Source: UBA7236 sp964638865
Lineage (GTDB): Bacteria > Bacteroidota > Bacteroidia > Chitinophagales > BACL12
Direction of reading: 5' to 3'
NCBI GenBank assembly: GCA_964638865.1
Contig: CAZXBG010000055.1
Location: 1-22,449, forward strand
DNA length: 22,449 bases
A model generated the notes under the pieces. The model saw only the letters and a program-made list of their open reading frames with translations, was not told where the DNA came from and made no database searches. Position numbers and translations under genes: made by a program. This document shows, in pieces, positions 1 through 8,295 of this stretch; position 1 is the stretch's first letter; the number at the start of each line of letters is the position of its first letter.

Positions 1-24
1 TTTATTTAATAGGAGTGAAGACAC

Positions 25-100
25 TGCCTTTGCATTTCCTTGGTGCCTTTGCATTTCCTGGGTGCTTTTGCATTCCTTTGATGGCTTTGCATTCCCTTAT
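25..100. repeat. Four tandem copies of a 19-bp repeat
   Basis: Four contiguous units of exactly 19 bp lie at 25-43, 44-62, 63-81 and 82-100. Each contains the core TTTGCATTYC. Unit 1 reads tgcctttgcatttccttgg, unit 2 differs from it by one base near the 3' end, and units 3 and 4 are more diverged. The period is not a multiple of three and the block lies downstream of the secDF terminator, so it is most simply a non-coding minisatellite-like repeat. There are no spacers, so it is not a CRISPR array. Whether more copies lie outside the window on the left cannot be seen; positions 1-24 do not fit the unit. Confidence 0.8.
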
Positions 101-106
101 TATCAC

Positions 107-143
107 AAAAAAAGCCCTTCCGAAAATCCGGAAGGGCTTTTTT
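107..143 (-). terminator. Rho-independent terminator of secDF
   Basis: A 9-bp perfect GC-rich stem (gcccttccg 114-122 with cggaagggc 129-137) encloses a 6-nt loop. It is flanked by seven A on the left and six T on the right, which extend the stem. The minus-strand transcript of secDF ends in this hairpin followed by a U tract, 14 bp after the stop codon. The symmetry means it would also stop plus-strand transcription. Confidence 0.9.
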
Positions 144-156
144 GTATTTCTTTATT

Positions 157-3100
157 TTATTTATTCATAATTTCTTCTGCATTTTTATCATGATCTGATT
201 TTTTATACATATCAACCGCAACTGCTGAAGCAACAAATACAGAAGAATATGTTCCAAATGCAATACCTACAAATAATGCAAAGGCAAATCCCTGAATATT
301 TTCATTGCCGAAAATTAATAACACCAGGATGGATAATAGGGTAGTGAATGAAGTGATCATTGTTCTGCTCAGTGTCTGATTAATTGCAGAATTAAATATT
401 TGCGGAATAGTGCCGGATTTACTTTCCCGTAAATATTCACGTATCCTGTCAAATACAACCACCGTATCGTTAATGGAATATCCAATTACTGCAAGTATAG
501 CAGCAATAAAAGTTTCATTTATTTCCAACGAGAAAGGCATTATATTTTTAAGGATGGAAAACATTGCAAGTACCATAAACGCATCGTGCAATAATGCGAG
601 TAAAGCACCAACACCAAATTGCCATTTGCGGAACCGTATTACGATATAAATAAATATCGCCCCCAATGCAAGCAGGATCGCTTTTATTGCCGATTGCTGA
701 ATATCATCTGCAATAGTAGGTTCCACCTTCATCTGACTTTCTTTAAAAGTGGAGTCCCATGTTTCATAATCAACATTGGTATATAATCCTGATAATTGTT
801 TATATAATTCACGACTCACCAAACTATCTGTTGAAGGATCCGGATTATCTATCATATACCCTGTGGTAATCTTTAATTTATCGCTGCTGCTGAATGTTTT
901 AACCTGAATTCCGGGGTCAAAATCCGACAACTCATTTCGGACTTTATCAGCATCTATAGCCTGTTCAAATCGTACTGTATAACTTCTTCCGCCTTTAAAG
1001 TCGACACCAAAATTCCAACCTGAAGTAAACATTACAATTAATCCAATTATGGTAATTGTTCCTGAGAAAATATATCCTTTGCGACGATTACCCATAAAAT
1101 TGTAATTCAAATTTTTAAAGGCATTTTTCGTGAAGTTTGTGAAATATTTAATCGGTTTGCCTTTTTTCACCATCCAGTCTAAAATTAAACGGCTGATTAA
1201 AATTGAGCAGAACATAGAAGAAATAATACCAATCATTAAAACAACTGCAAATCCTTTTACCGGACCTGTTCCGAAGTTTACAAGAATGATGGCTATAATA
1301 AGGGTTGTTAAATTGGAGTCAATAATAGCCGAATATGATCCGTTATACCCATCGGAAATTGCTTTGATCATACTTTTACCTTTGGCGAGTTCTTCTCGAA
1401 TACGTTCGTAAATAATGACGTTTGCATCTACTGCCATACCCATTGTAAGTACCAAACCTGCAATACCCGGAAGTGTTAATGTAGCACCAATGGATGCTAA
1501 TACTCCAAATATAAAGAAGATATTGGCAAATAAGGCAAGGTCGGCTACCATACCGGCTGTGGAGTAATAAAATATCATGAAAACAATAACCAAAATCAAA
1601 CCAATGAGTAGAGAAATAATACCAATTTGTATCGCCTCAGCTCCAAGAGATGGACCAACAATATCTTCCTGCACAATTCTGGAAGGAACTGGTAATTTTC
1701 CAACTTCCAGAATGTTAGATAAGTCAATTGCTTCTTCTGTGGTAAAATCTCCTGAAATTTGTGAACGTCCGCCGGGGATAGGTTCATTTACCTGCGGGGC
1801 AGAATAAACTCTGTTATCAAGCGTAATTGCTATGAACTGCCCAACATTTTCTGTTGTAATATCCTTCCATTTTCTGGCACCATCCGGTTTCATAGTCATG
1901 CTGATCTGTATCTTACCGCTCATAGGATCTCTGTCAGGAGCTGCACTTTTAACTACTGCACCATCCAATAATGGTTGGTCGCTGTCGGGGTCCGATTTAA
2001 TTGCATAAAGATCATATGCATTTGTTGTTTCATTGGGTTTCGACGATAACATGAAAATAATATTCGGAGGAAATTGCGCCAATACTTCTTCTGTTTTTAG
2101 ATATTTCATTAGTTGGAAAGTATCCGTTTCTAATACGGTTCCAATTATTGGTGAACGTTCATCTTGTGCTAATGTTAGTATATCTACGAGCGGTCCTGCC
2201 GTTTCATCTGTATTTTCTATTACTGGTTCATCAGCTAATAATGTGTCATCGGTAGCAATATCGGGGCTATCAATTAAAGGATCCGTTTCAACAACAGCCG
2301 GCGAATCTATAACAGGAATAGTTGCTGAGGCAGTGTCGCCACCTTCCTCAATTGACATTAAAACATTATTGGCCTGGTTAATTCCACCACCAATTTCACC
2401 ATAAGACCAAATAAGCCAAAACTGCAAATTCGCAGTGGATTGCAATAATTCTCTGGCGCGTTTAGGATTATCAACACCCGGTAATTCAACCATTATTCTA
2501 CCGGTACTTTTTTGAAGTGTAACATAAGGCTGTGATACTCCAAATCTGTCGATACGCTCTTTTAATTTAGTGTAAGTGGACTCAACTCCTTCATCTGCAG
2601 TTGATTTTAACCAACTGATCACTTCTGAATTTGAAGAAGTTCTAGGCAATTCATCAACATTTGCAGTATTGCTGAACAATGTGATCAATTGCGCATTCTG
2701 ATCAGCCTGCAGGTAATATTCACCGAAAAGATCAATAAGATCTCCTTCTCCTTTTATTTCATCAGCGCGAGCCCTGTCTAATGCTGCTATAAATTTTATG
2801 TCTTTTGGATTACTCGCTAATTGTTTAATAAGGTCATATTTTGAAACCTCTAAAACAACGCTCATACCTCCCTGAAGATCGAGTCCCAGATTTAGGGCTC
2901 TCTTTTTTACCTCTTCGTAACTGTATTTTGCAATACCGATATTATATACAGTTTTATCAGCATTTTGAGAAAAGTATTCACTCTTCTTGTCCGACATTGC
3001 AAATTTGCGTTCTTCACCGGTAAGTGATTGATCTATGCCTTGCTCAGCATAGTTTTCAGCTTTTTTTCCTTCACGGTTTGCTACCCAAGTAAATGATAAT

Positions 3101-3162
3101 TGGTATAAACATACCAATAACATTGCACCAAAAAAGAACTGAACGAGACCTTTTGACTGCAT
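157..3162 (-). CDS. secDF: Protein translocase subunit SecDF (fused SecD-SecF)
   Basis: Inner-membrane RND-type accessory subunit of the Sec translocon. The family uses the proton-motive force to pull exported proteins into the periplasm. One N-terminal membrane segment (about residues 8-26) precedes the SecD hallmark LGLDLQGGM at 92-100. The SecD membrane half carries GMAVDANVIIYERIREE with Asp579, the conserved proton-relay region. The SecF half begins near 690, with the VDFKGG motif near 720 and GYSINDTVVVFDRIRE near 895. SecD and SecF in one polypeptide is usual for Bacteroidota. Unusual is an acidic, Pro/Thr/Asp-rich low-complexity stretch at about 270-335 inside the first periplasmic domain of SecD. 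The gene stands alone, with its own -7 element upstream and a strong terminator downstream. The start is the ATG directly before the first membrane segment. Confidence 0.97.
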   Translation of the reverse strand: MQSKGLVQFFFGAMLLVCLYQLSFTWVANREGKKAENYAEQGIDQSLTGEERKFAMSDKKSEYFSQNADKTVYNIGIAKYSYEEVKKRALNLGLDLQGGMSVVLEVSKYDLIKQLASNPKDIKFIAALDRARADEIKGEGDLIDLFGEYYLQADQNAQLITLFSNTANVDELPRTSSNSEVISWLKSTADEGVESTYTKLKERIDRFGVSQPYVTLQKSTGRIMVELPGVDNPKRARELLQSTANLQFWLIWSYGEIGGGINQANNVLMSIEEGGDTASATIPVIDSPAVVETDPLIDSPDIATDDTLLADEPVIENTDETAGPLVDILTLAQDERSPIIGTVLETDTFQLMKYLKTEEVLAQFPPNIIFMLSSKPNETTNAYDLYAIKSDPDSDQPLLDGAVVKSAAPDRDPMSGKIQISMTMKPDGARKWKDITTENVGQFIAITLDNRVYSAPQVNEPIPGGRSQISGDFTTEEAIDLSNILEVGKLPVPSRIVQEDIVGPSLGAEAIQIGIISLLIGLILVIVFMIFYYSTAGMVADLALFANIFFIFGVLASIGATLTLPGIAGLVLTMGMAVDANVIIYERIREELAKGKSMIKAISDGYNGSYSAIIDSNLTTLIIAIILVNFGTGPVKGFAVVLMIGIISSMFCSILISRLILDWMVKKGKPIKYFTNFTKNAFKNLNYNFMGNRRKGYIFSGTITIIGLIVMFTSGWNFGVDFKGGRSYTVRFEQAIDADKVRNELSDFDPGIQVKTFSSSDKLKITTGYMIDNPDPSTDSLVSRELYKQLSGLYTNVDYETWDSTFKESQMKVEPTIADDIQQSAIKAILLALGAIFIYIVIRFRKWQFGVGALLALLHDAFMVLAMFSILKNIMPFSLEINETFIAAILAVIGYSINDTVVVFDRIREYLRESKSGTIPQIFNSAINQTLSRTMITSFTTLLSILVLLIFGNENIQGFAFALFVGIAFGTYSSVFVASAVAVDMYKKSDHDKNAEEIMNK

Positions 3163-3221
3163 ATAGATTTTGTGTTAGTGTTTGATTTTAATAATTTTAT
3201 GAACCGTTTTCAAAAGAGGTG

Positions 3222-3229
3222 CAAATATA
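3222..3229 (-). promoter_or_regulatory. Putative -7 promoter element of secDF
   Basis: On the minus strand this reads TATATTTG, a match to the Bacteroidota -7 consensus TAnnTTTG. It lies 59 bp upstream of the secDF ATG, giving a predicted leader of about 50 nt. No clear -33 TTTG is present at the usual spacing, so the call rests on the -7 box and its position. Confidence 0.5.
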
Positions 3230-3362
3230 GGTGGAAGGATTGAAGTTTCGAAGATTTGTTATCCTTTTTAACGAATATAAGCTCTGCAAATACCCGAAAA
3301 CCTAAAATTTATAGTCAAATGAACAATATTGGTCTGTGAAAAGCTAAAATCAGGTTAACCGG

Positions 3363-3399
3363 AAAAAAAATGCCACCGTAAAGCGGTGGCATTTTTTTT
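3363..3399 (-). terminator. Rho-independent terminator after the choice-of-anchor B gene
   Basis: The stem tgccaccg/cggtggca is extended by a run of A on the left and eight T on the right, with a 5-nt loop (taaag, 3379-3383). It lies 14 bp beyond the stop codon of the minus-strand gene and has poly-T on both strands, so it can act in both directions. Confidence 0.9.
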
Positions 3400-3413
3400 A
3401 GTTGAAAAGTGAT

Positions 3414-6032
3414 TTATTCCGCTTTAATTAATTCCAGTGTTCCAATGATATTTTGCTGTTTTAATAAGTTGATATGGTAAACTCCGGCAGGTAAATTTTT
3501 GCCAAAATTATATGTTGTTTGATCGCCTGTTACCGTTACAGTTTCTATAACTCTTCCTGTAATATCAGTAATTGTAAGCAAATCGGCAACGGAAATTCCA
3601 TCAACAGTAATTGTTGCAGAATTCATAAATGGATTTGGATATGCAGAAATCAAATTGCTTAAACTTTCCTCTTCAATTGCATTGCACAATTCCGCAGTTA
3701 CATAATTAGTAACTTCCGATTCATCAGAGCCTAAAACATTTGAAGCAACCAGCGTAACAGCATAAGTTCCCGGAGTGGAATACAGAACCGTTGGGTTTTG
3801 TTCGGTGGAAGAAGCAGGTGTTCCTCCAACAAAGGTCCATGACCAGGAAGCAGCGCCAACTGAATTATCATCAAAAATCACGGTAAGTGGCGCACAGCCC
3901 GATGTTACATCAGAACTAAAAGCAGCAGTTGGAGCAGAGGTAATATCATCAACAATAAAAAATTTATCTAAACCGGCCTCTACTAAATGTCCGGTAGCCG
4001 ATTGATCAGCAGTTCTGAAACGAACAGTCATATTTGCAGTTATGTCTATATAATCTGCCATCTGAATATCTACCGGAATCCATTCACTCATATCGGTTGA
4101 TGTTCCATTAATGGCATCAACTAAAACATCTTCAATTCCATTATTTATGAAAACCTTTAAGGTATCGTTTGGAGTTCCTGCTCCACCTCCATTAAAAAAC
4201 CAACGGGAGTAGGTAAGTTTTGGATTGATATAAACACTTAAGTCCATTATGGGTGAGGTTAAAAATGCAGTTCCATCATCTACATCATCTCCGCCGGTAC
4301 CACCAAATTCATCATTTCCGGTAATATATGCCTCATCGCCAAAATCGGCTACAACATCAAGTTCAGGATTCGACTGAAAAGGGCCTGATTCCGTTCCGAA
4401 AGGTTCATCCTTTTCCCAAATACCGACGTCGGAAGTTCCGGAAATGGTCCAGTCATTTTGGAAAATAAAATCGTCGTAAATACCCCGTGCTAACACCATG
4501 GAATATACGCCTCCGGGAAGCACATCAATATCAACAGCATCGGTAACATGTTCCCAATGTCCTGCATAAAAGGTATAAGTATCTTCATAAACGGAAGGAA
4601 GTGTATAATTTCCTGATCCGTCTGTTACAGTTTGGAAAGAATAAACAGCATTTTTGAATAATACATCAGCATTTGCAATACCTGCACCGGAAATTTCATC
4701 TGTTATTTGTCCGCTTATTGCAAAAGTAATGAGGGGGTCGAGTTCTGCATTAACTGTTGTAACAACACCATTATTTAAACTTACTGCTGGGATGGTAAGA
4801 TCAGAATATCCAATTTTAGTAAATGTGATATCATATAACCCTGATTCAAAAATACCGGAGTGATAATCACCGGTTAAATTCGTTGTAGCATCAATTACTC
4901 CAATAGCTGTGAAACTTACTTCCGCTCCAAATATTGGAGCACCGGTTTCAATATCCGTAACTACACCTTCCAAATAACAGGCAGATACATAAGTTGGTCC
5001 GAGCACAAATAAACCCTCTTCCATATCGCTTGCAATAATATTTCCTGAAGGCAAGTAGGGCCAAGATCCCCAGCAACCGTTAAATCCGTCACCGGAAAGT
5101 GGAGAGGTATCATAATTTCCTGTTTTGATCATATTATCAGGATAATGAGCATCTGTGATTACAACACCATCGCGATAATAGGCAGTTACAAGAAAATCAC
5201 CTATTGCCATTGTATTATGCGGAATAGAATTTGTTCCAGGATTTGCTCTGAATTGCCCTAACTCTTGAATATCACTGAGATCAGAAACATTATAAGACCC
5301 TATAGGAGCATTAGTAACTTCATCTGTTGAAAAAAGATATTTGTTATCGTCCGTCAACCAAACGTTATGCGTAAATTCGTAAGGAGTTGTTTGAGTAGCC
5401 ATTAACTCCGGAGAAGTTTTATCCGTAATATCCCATACAGAGAATTGTCCTTCATAAATATTACCTGCCCAAAGCGTATCGCCTCTTACAAAACCATCGT
5501 GTATGTACCAGTCATCCACTTCACCAAGATATGTTGGATTCATCGGATCGCCGGTTGCATCGAACATCTGGTCTCCTCCATTTCCAATATTGGAGCCGAA
5601 GATATGTACAACACCATTCTCATCTGCAAATACGGTATGGCCTGTTTCAATGCCAATACCACAATCAGTATAATTAAAGTCAATTGTTGCCGGAAGTCCT
5701 GAAAGATCAATACACAATAAGCCACCACCATTTTCGGTAACTACATATGCATAATTATTCCAGGTGCGCACTTCACGCCAAATACTATTGTTTCCATCAA
5801 CAAATTGAACTTCATTTGGAGTTGTTGGATCGGTAATATCCACTATCGAAGTTCCGTCGTAAGTGCCTACTATTGCATATTCTTTGCCTGTGCCACTTGC
5901 CCAACCTGTGAGGTTGGAGAGTTGATCACCATATTCAAGATGACCAAGTAATTCTACATTTAACTGTGCTTTAACCTGAAAACCAAGGGATAAAAACAGT
6001 ACTGTAAGAGGAGTAAAAATTTTAAGTTTCAT
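3414..6032 (-). CDS. Secreted choice-of-anchor B (LVIVD-repeat) protein with PKD and T9SS sorting domains
   Basis: Predicted secreted or cell-surface protein of 872 residues. A Sec signal peptide ends at VKA-Q near residue 22. Residues about 25-350 carry LVIVD-type repeats (for example TSIVDITDPTTPNEVQF and FSVWDITDKTSPELMA), the signature of the choice-of-anchor B family, likely a beta-propeller. Two carboxypeptidase-regulatory-like beta domains follow (about 352-435 and 437-515). Next is a beta-rich region (about 520-695) rich in Asp/Gly that resembles secreted carbohydrate-binding-like modules. A PKD domain spans about 700-788 (SWSWTFVGGTPASS...TPGTYAVTL), and a T9SS type A sorting domain spans about 790-872 (AYPNPF, then AGVYHI). 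T9SS removes this last domain and usually attaches the cargo to the surface or releases it. No catalytic motif is visible, so the ligand is unknown. It is a single gene between its own promoter element and terminator. Confidence 0.9.
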   Translation of the reverse strand: MKLKIFTPLTVLFLSLGFQVKAQLNVELLGHLEYGDQLSNLTGWASGTGKEYAIVGTYDGTSIVDITDPTTPNEVQFVDGNNSIWREVRTWNNYAYVVTENGGGLLCIDLSGLPATIDFNYTDCGIGIETGHTVFADENGVVHIFGSNIGNGGDQMFDATGDPMNPTYLGEVDDWYIHDGFVRGDTLWAGNIYEGQFSVWDITDKTSPELMATQTTPYEFTHNVWLTDDNKYLFSTDEVTNAPIGSYNVSDLSDIQELGQFRANPGTNSIPHNTMAIGDFLVTAYYRDGVVITDAHYPDNMIKTGNYDTSPLSGDGFNGCWGSWPYLPSGNIIASDMEEGLFVLGPTYVSACYLEGVVTDIETGAPIFGAEVSFTAIGVIDATTNLTGDYHSGIFESGLYDITFTKIGYSDLTIPAVSLNNGVVTTVNAELDPLITFAISGQITDEISGAGIANADVLFKNAVYSFQTVTDGSGNYTLPSVYEDTYTFYAGHWEHVTDAVDIDVLPGGVYSMVLARGIYDDFIFQNDWTISGTSDVGIWEKDEPFGTESGPFQSNPELDVVADFGDEAYITGNDEFGGTGGDDVDDGTAFLTSPIMDLSVYINPKLTYSRWFFNGGGAGTPNDTLKVFINNGIEDVLVDAINGTSTDMSEWIPVDIQMADYIDITANMTVRFRTADQSATGHLVEAGLDKFFIVDDITSAPTAAFSSDVTSGCAPLTVIFDDNSVGAASWSWTFVGGTPASSTEQNPTVLYSTPGTYAVTLVASNVLGSDESEVTNYVTAELCNAIEEESLSNLISAYPNPFMNSATITVDGISVADLLTITDITGRVIETVTVTGDQTTYNFGKNLPAGVYHINLLKQQNIIGTLELIKAE

Positions 6033-6053
6033 TTAGAATGTTTTATTGTAGTT

Positions 6054-6061
6054 CAAAGGTA
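6054..6061 (-). promoter_or_regulatory. Putative -7 promoter element of the choice-of-anchor B gene
   Basis: The minus strand reads TACCTTTG (consensus TAnnTTTG), 21 bp upstream of the ATG at 6032. A TTG lies 26 bp further upstream, longer than the usual spacer, so the -33 box is not convincing. Confidence 0.5.
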
Positions 6062-6177
6062 ATTAAATTTTATTGGGGCTAACTTTACAAGTATCAATAA
6101 ATAAGCTGGAAACTGGTAATTAACAATAATTAAAGTTTTATTGCTTTAAAATGACGAAATCAGACCTGTAATTGATT

Positions 6178-6576
6178 TTATAGCTCCTCTAGATATTGTT
6201 TCATTGGATTCCAGTAAAAATCTATCCAACCCTTGGAGAGCGCATCATATTGATTGGGTGGAACATTGGTTTGCGTGAATTCCAATTGTGTTTTGTTGTT
6301 TTTTAATACCGAAAAAGAAAAGGTTACAATAGTAAAATGGCCTTCTGGCAAGTCGCTACACCACCATTCCTGCACTATCTTTTTTCCCTTTTCGAGTTCG
6401 AGATTTTTTCCGGAGATATAACCATCCCAAGCTGAAAATTTTCCCCCAACACGATTGGAAATTTTGGCTTCTGCACCGGTAAATGCCTCCTGTTTTTTTT
6501 TCTGCATAAGGAGGTTATACACTTCCATTGAAGTTGCTTTAAATTGAATTTTTTGTTTTATGGGTTTGGATTTCAT
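6178..6576 (-). CDS. SRPBCC (AHSA1-like) domain protein
   Basis: Small soluble cytoplasmic protein of 132 residues with no signal peptide. The sequence follows the AHSA1/Aha1-C branch of the START/Bet v1-like SRPBCC fold. An N-terminal strand (IKQKIQFKATSMEVYNLLM) is followed by an F-x-G-x-x-A-x-I segment near residues 32-40. Next are G-G-x-F-S-A-W-D-G (about 44-52), the I-V-Q-E-W-W strand, the T-x-L-E-F-T-Q strand, and a C-terminal helix with G-W-x-x-F-Y-W-x-P-M-K-x-Y-L. Members bind small hydrophobic ligands or act as co-chaperone-like proteins; the ligand here cannot be told. The length is normal for the family. It is divergently transcribed from the AraC-type regulator across 214 bp, a layout compatible with control by that regulator, but this is inference. 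Confidence 0.88.
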   Translation of the reverse strand: MKSKPIKQKIQFKATSMEVYNLLMQKKKQEAFTGAEAKISNRVGGKFSAWDGYISGKNLELEKGKKIVQEWWCSDLPEGHFTIVTFSFSVLKNNKTQLEFTQTNVPPNQYDALSKGWIDFYWNPMKQYLEEL

Positions 6577-6586
6577 GGTTTATTAG

Positions 6587-6645
6587 TTTAAATATTAATT
6601 TGTGAAATTAAAATTAAATATACCTGATGAATTTAAATATTAATT
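6587..6645. repeat. Two exact 14-bp direct repeats in the AHSA1/AraC divergent region
   Basis: The sequence tttaaatattaatt occurs at 6587-6600 and again at 6632-6645, 45 bp apart start to start. The first copy lies just upstream of the AHSA1-like start codon. AraC-type regulators often bind paired direct repeats, so this is a candidate operator. The motif is all A/T, so chance is a real alternative. Confidence 0.45.
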
Positions 6646-6670
6646 ATTGGGAAAAAACACTACTTTTATA

Positions 6671-6716
6671 TGGCTTAATTTATCTGGAGGATTGCCTTAA
6701 AAGTTAAATTAAGCCA
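6671..6716. repeat. 12-bp perfect inverted repeat upstream of the AraC-type gene
   Basis: TGGCTTAATTTA (6671-6682) is the exact reverse complement of taaattaagcca (6705-6716), with 22 bp between. It lies 75 bp upstream of the regulator start. There is no T tract, so it is not a terminator. It could be an operator dyad or a stem-loop in a leader RNA. Confidence 0.6.
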
Positions 6717-6790
6717 ATCGTTCTTGAACTCTTTATGGTCAAAAATAGCTAAGAATTTTTTAAAAACCCACTTTAATATCGGCTCTAAAT

Positions 6791-7651
6791 ATGGAAGAAT
6801 TTCTTTTAAGACATAAAACATCAGGCAATGTTGCTTTGAGGGTAGCTGAATTTGACAAACGAAATCCATTTGAGGGTGCCACAAGGTCAGACCTATATTC
6901 CTGTATTTTGGTAACTAATGGAAAGGGTGAAAACAATTCAGATACTATTAGGTATAATTTTGATGCTGTACAGGCTTTTTTTTATACGCCATTTCAATTA
7001 CATTCCTTTAATCCTGAAGCCGAATTTTCAGCGATTGTTTTGCAATTTCATTCCGATTTATTTTGTTTAGAAAAGCATGCAAAGGAGGTGGGCTGTAACG
7101 GTGTTTTGTTTAATAATGTTTATGGAACACCTTTTATGAATATTTCTGATATTGAATTATCGGAACTTGAAAAAGTAATTGATGAAATTAAACTTGAAAT
7201 GGTAAAAACCAATATCGCTTCCTATGAAGTTATAGTATCCTATCTTAAGATTTTTTTAATTAATGCAGTAAGATTTAAATTACATAAATCGAATAAGAAA
7301 ACTGGTACAGTTAATAATAATTCAAATGGGTTATTTTTCACTTTTGAAGAAGCACTTGAAATGCACTTCAAAGATATTCATAATGCGAGTAAATATGCTA
7401 ATTTACTCAATGTTTCAGTTAAAACATTGAACAATAGTGTACAAAGTGAAAATAAAAAAACAGTTACACAAACGATCCATGAACGTTTAATTACTGAGGC
7501 AAAACGCGAATTGTATCTTACCCAAAAAAGCATTAAGGAAATTTCTTTTGAACTGGGATTTTCTGATGTGCAATATTTCTGTAGATTGTTTAAAAAGAAA
7601 ACCTCTTTATCGCCAACTTCTTACAGGAATCAATTAGGCTTATTCCGTTAA
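6791..7651 (+). CDS. AraC-family transcriptional regulator
   Basis: Cytoplasmic DNA-binding protein of 286 residues. The C-terminal 95 residues (about 190-283) form a typical double helix-turn-helix HTH_18 domain. The first HTH is around NASKYANLLNVSVKTLNNSV. The second is SIKEISFELGFSDVQYFCRLFKKKTSLSP followed by the characteristic SYRNQLG. The N-terminal 180 residues fit the cupin-like sensor half of such regulators (PWRG-type motifs are absent; F-T-P-F-Q-L-H-S-F is visible near residue 62). The effector is unknown. The start is an ATG with no Shine-Dalgarno, as usual in this phylum. It diverges from the AHSA1-like gene; a 12-bp inverted repeat and a 14-bp direct repeat lie between them. 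No TAnnTTTG box was found upstream and no terminator downstream. Confidence 0.93.
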   Translation: MEEFLLRHKTSGNVALRVAEFDKRNPFEGATRSDLYSCILVTNGKGENNSDTIRYNFDAVQAFFYTPFQLHSFNPEAEFSAIVLQFHSDLFCLEKHAKEVGCNGVLFNNVYGTPFMNISDIELSELEKVIDEIKLEMVKTNIASYEVIVSYLKIFLINAVRFKLHKSNKKTGTVNNNSNGLFFTFEEALEMHFKDIHNASKYANLLNVSVKTLNNSVQSENKKTVTQTIHERLITEAKRELYLTQKSIKEISFELGFSDVQYFCRLFKKKTSLSPTSYRNQLGLFR

Positions 7652-7771
7652 ATTTTTATTGTAAGGGTAAGTGATATAAATCTAATTGTCACGTAAATGT
7701 AAAAATTGCAAGTGGGCATTTTTGTGCAATCATTTTGCCGATTTGTCCAATAGGCTACATTAAACATAAAT

Positions 7772-7779
7772 TATCTTTG
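7772..7779 (+). promoter_or_regulatory. Putative -7 promoter element of the lipoprotein gene
   Basis: TATCTTTG matches TAnnTTTG and lies 35 bp upstream of the lipoprotein ATG, giving a leader of about 30 nt. A TTTG at 7742-7745 is 26 bp upstream, slightly beyond the usual spacer. Confidence 0.5.
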
Positions 7780-7814
7780 AAATTAAATTATTTACTTAAA
7801 ATAAACTTAAAGTT

Positions 7815-8273
7815 ATGAAGAAAAATTTCGTTGTTATTTTATTAGGATTTTTATCAACCACTACCATGATATCATGTTCTGAAGATGCTCCGACTACAAT
7901 TACAATTGATTCAAGCCAGCCTCAGGGTGCATTCACGGCTAACGTTAACGGAACATTTGTAGATCAAAATGCAGCAGGATCTGTTGGTACAGTTGAGTTG
8001 GGTTTGGATGAAGATGGCACACAGTTCTTAAAATTTGATTCTGATTTTTCAACGGGATTGGCAACAGGAACTGTAACAGTGTATTTTTCAACATCGATGG
8101 ATTATGTAGCTGATCCGGGCCTCGGCAATCCTGATTTAAGGTTATTGGGAGCTGTTCAGGATACTGGGGAAATGTATTTTAAAGTTGACCCTGTTTTAGA
8201 AGCTCAATTTACACATGTTATTTTGTGGTGTGCAACAGCAAATATTCCTTTTGGATACGCTGAATTGAATTAA
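7815..8273 (+). CDS. Small predicted lipoprotein, function unknown
   Basis: Protein of 152 residues with a basic N-terminus (MKKNF), a hydrophobic core and a lipobox M-I-S-C with Cys21 as the lipidation site. The residues after the Cys, S-E-D-A, are acidic and resemble the lipoprotein export signal described in Flavobacterium and Capnocytophaga, so surface display is possible (inference). The mature part is acidic, with a beta-rich pattern and a phrase N-V-N-G-T-F-V-D often seen at the start of small extracytoplasmic beta domains. No family is recognised. It is followed by a terminator-like hairpin and then, closely, by an outer-membrane barrel gene on the same strand; the two may form a pair. 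Confidence 0.85.
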   Translation: MKKNFVVILLGFLSTTTMISCSEDAPTTITIDSSQPQGAFTANVNGTFVDQNAAGSVGTVELGLDEDGTQFLKFDSDFSTGLATGTVTVYFSTSMDYVADPGLGNPDLRLLGAVQDTGEMYFKVDPVLEAQFTHVILWCATANIPFGYAELN

Positions 8274-8295
8274 ATGATAACGTTTCATTTTACCT

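Noticed and set aside
25..100. Short CRISPR array
   Set aside because: The units are contiguous with no spacers and are only 19 bp long; no cas gene is nearby.
1..189. Plus-strand frame open from position 2 to a stop near 189
   Set aside because: It runs through the tandem repeat, the terminator hairpin and the 3' end of secDF on the other strand, and it has no plausible start or protein-like pattern.
2033..2404. Plus-strand frame of 123 codons
   Set aside because: It is antisense to the low-complexity acidic insert of SecDF, whose biased codons keep the opposite strand open.
6130..6149. Hairpin ttaaag/ctttaa after the AHSA1-like gene
   Set aside because: Six pairs, mostly A-T, with an 8-nt loop and no T run; not a convincing terminator.
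7705..7730. Inverted repeat attgca/tgcaat between the AraC and lipoprotein genes
   Set aside because: Six bases with a 14-nt gap are expected by chance, and no T tract follows.
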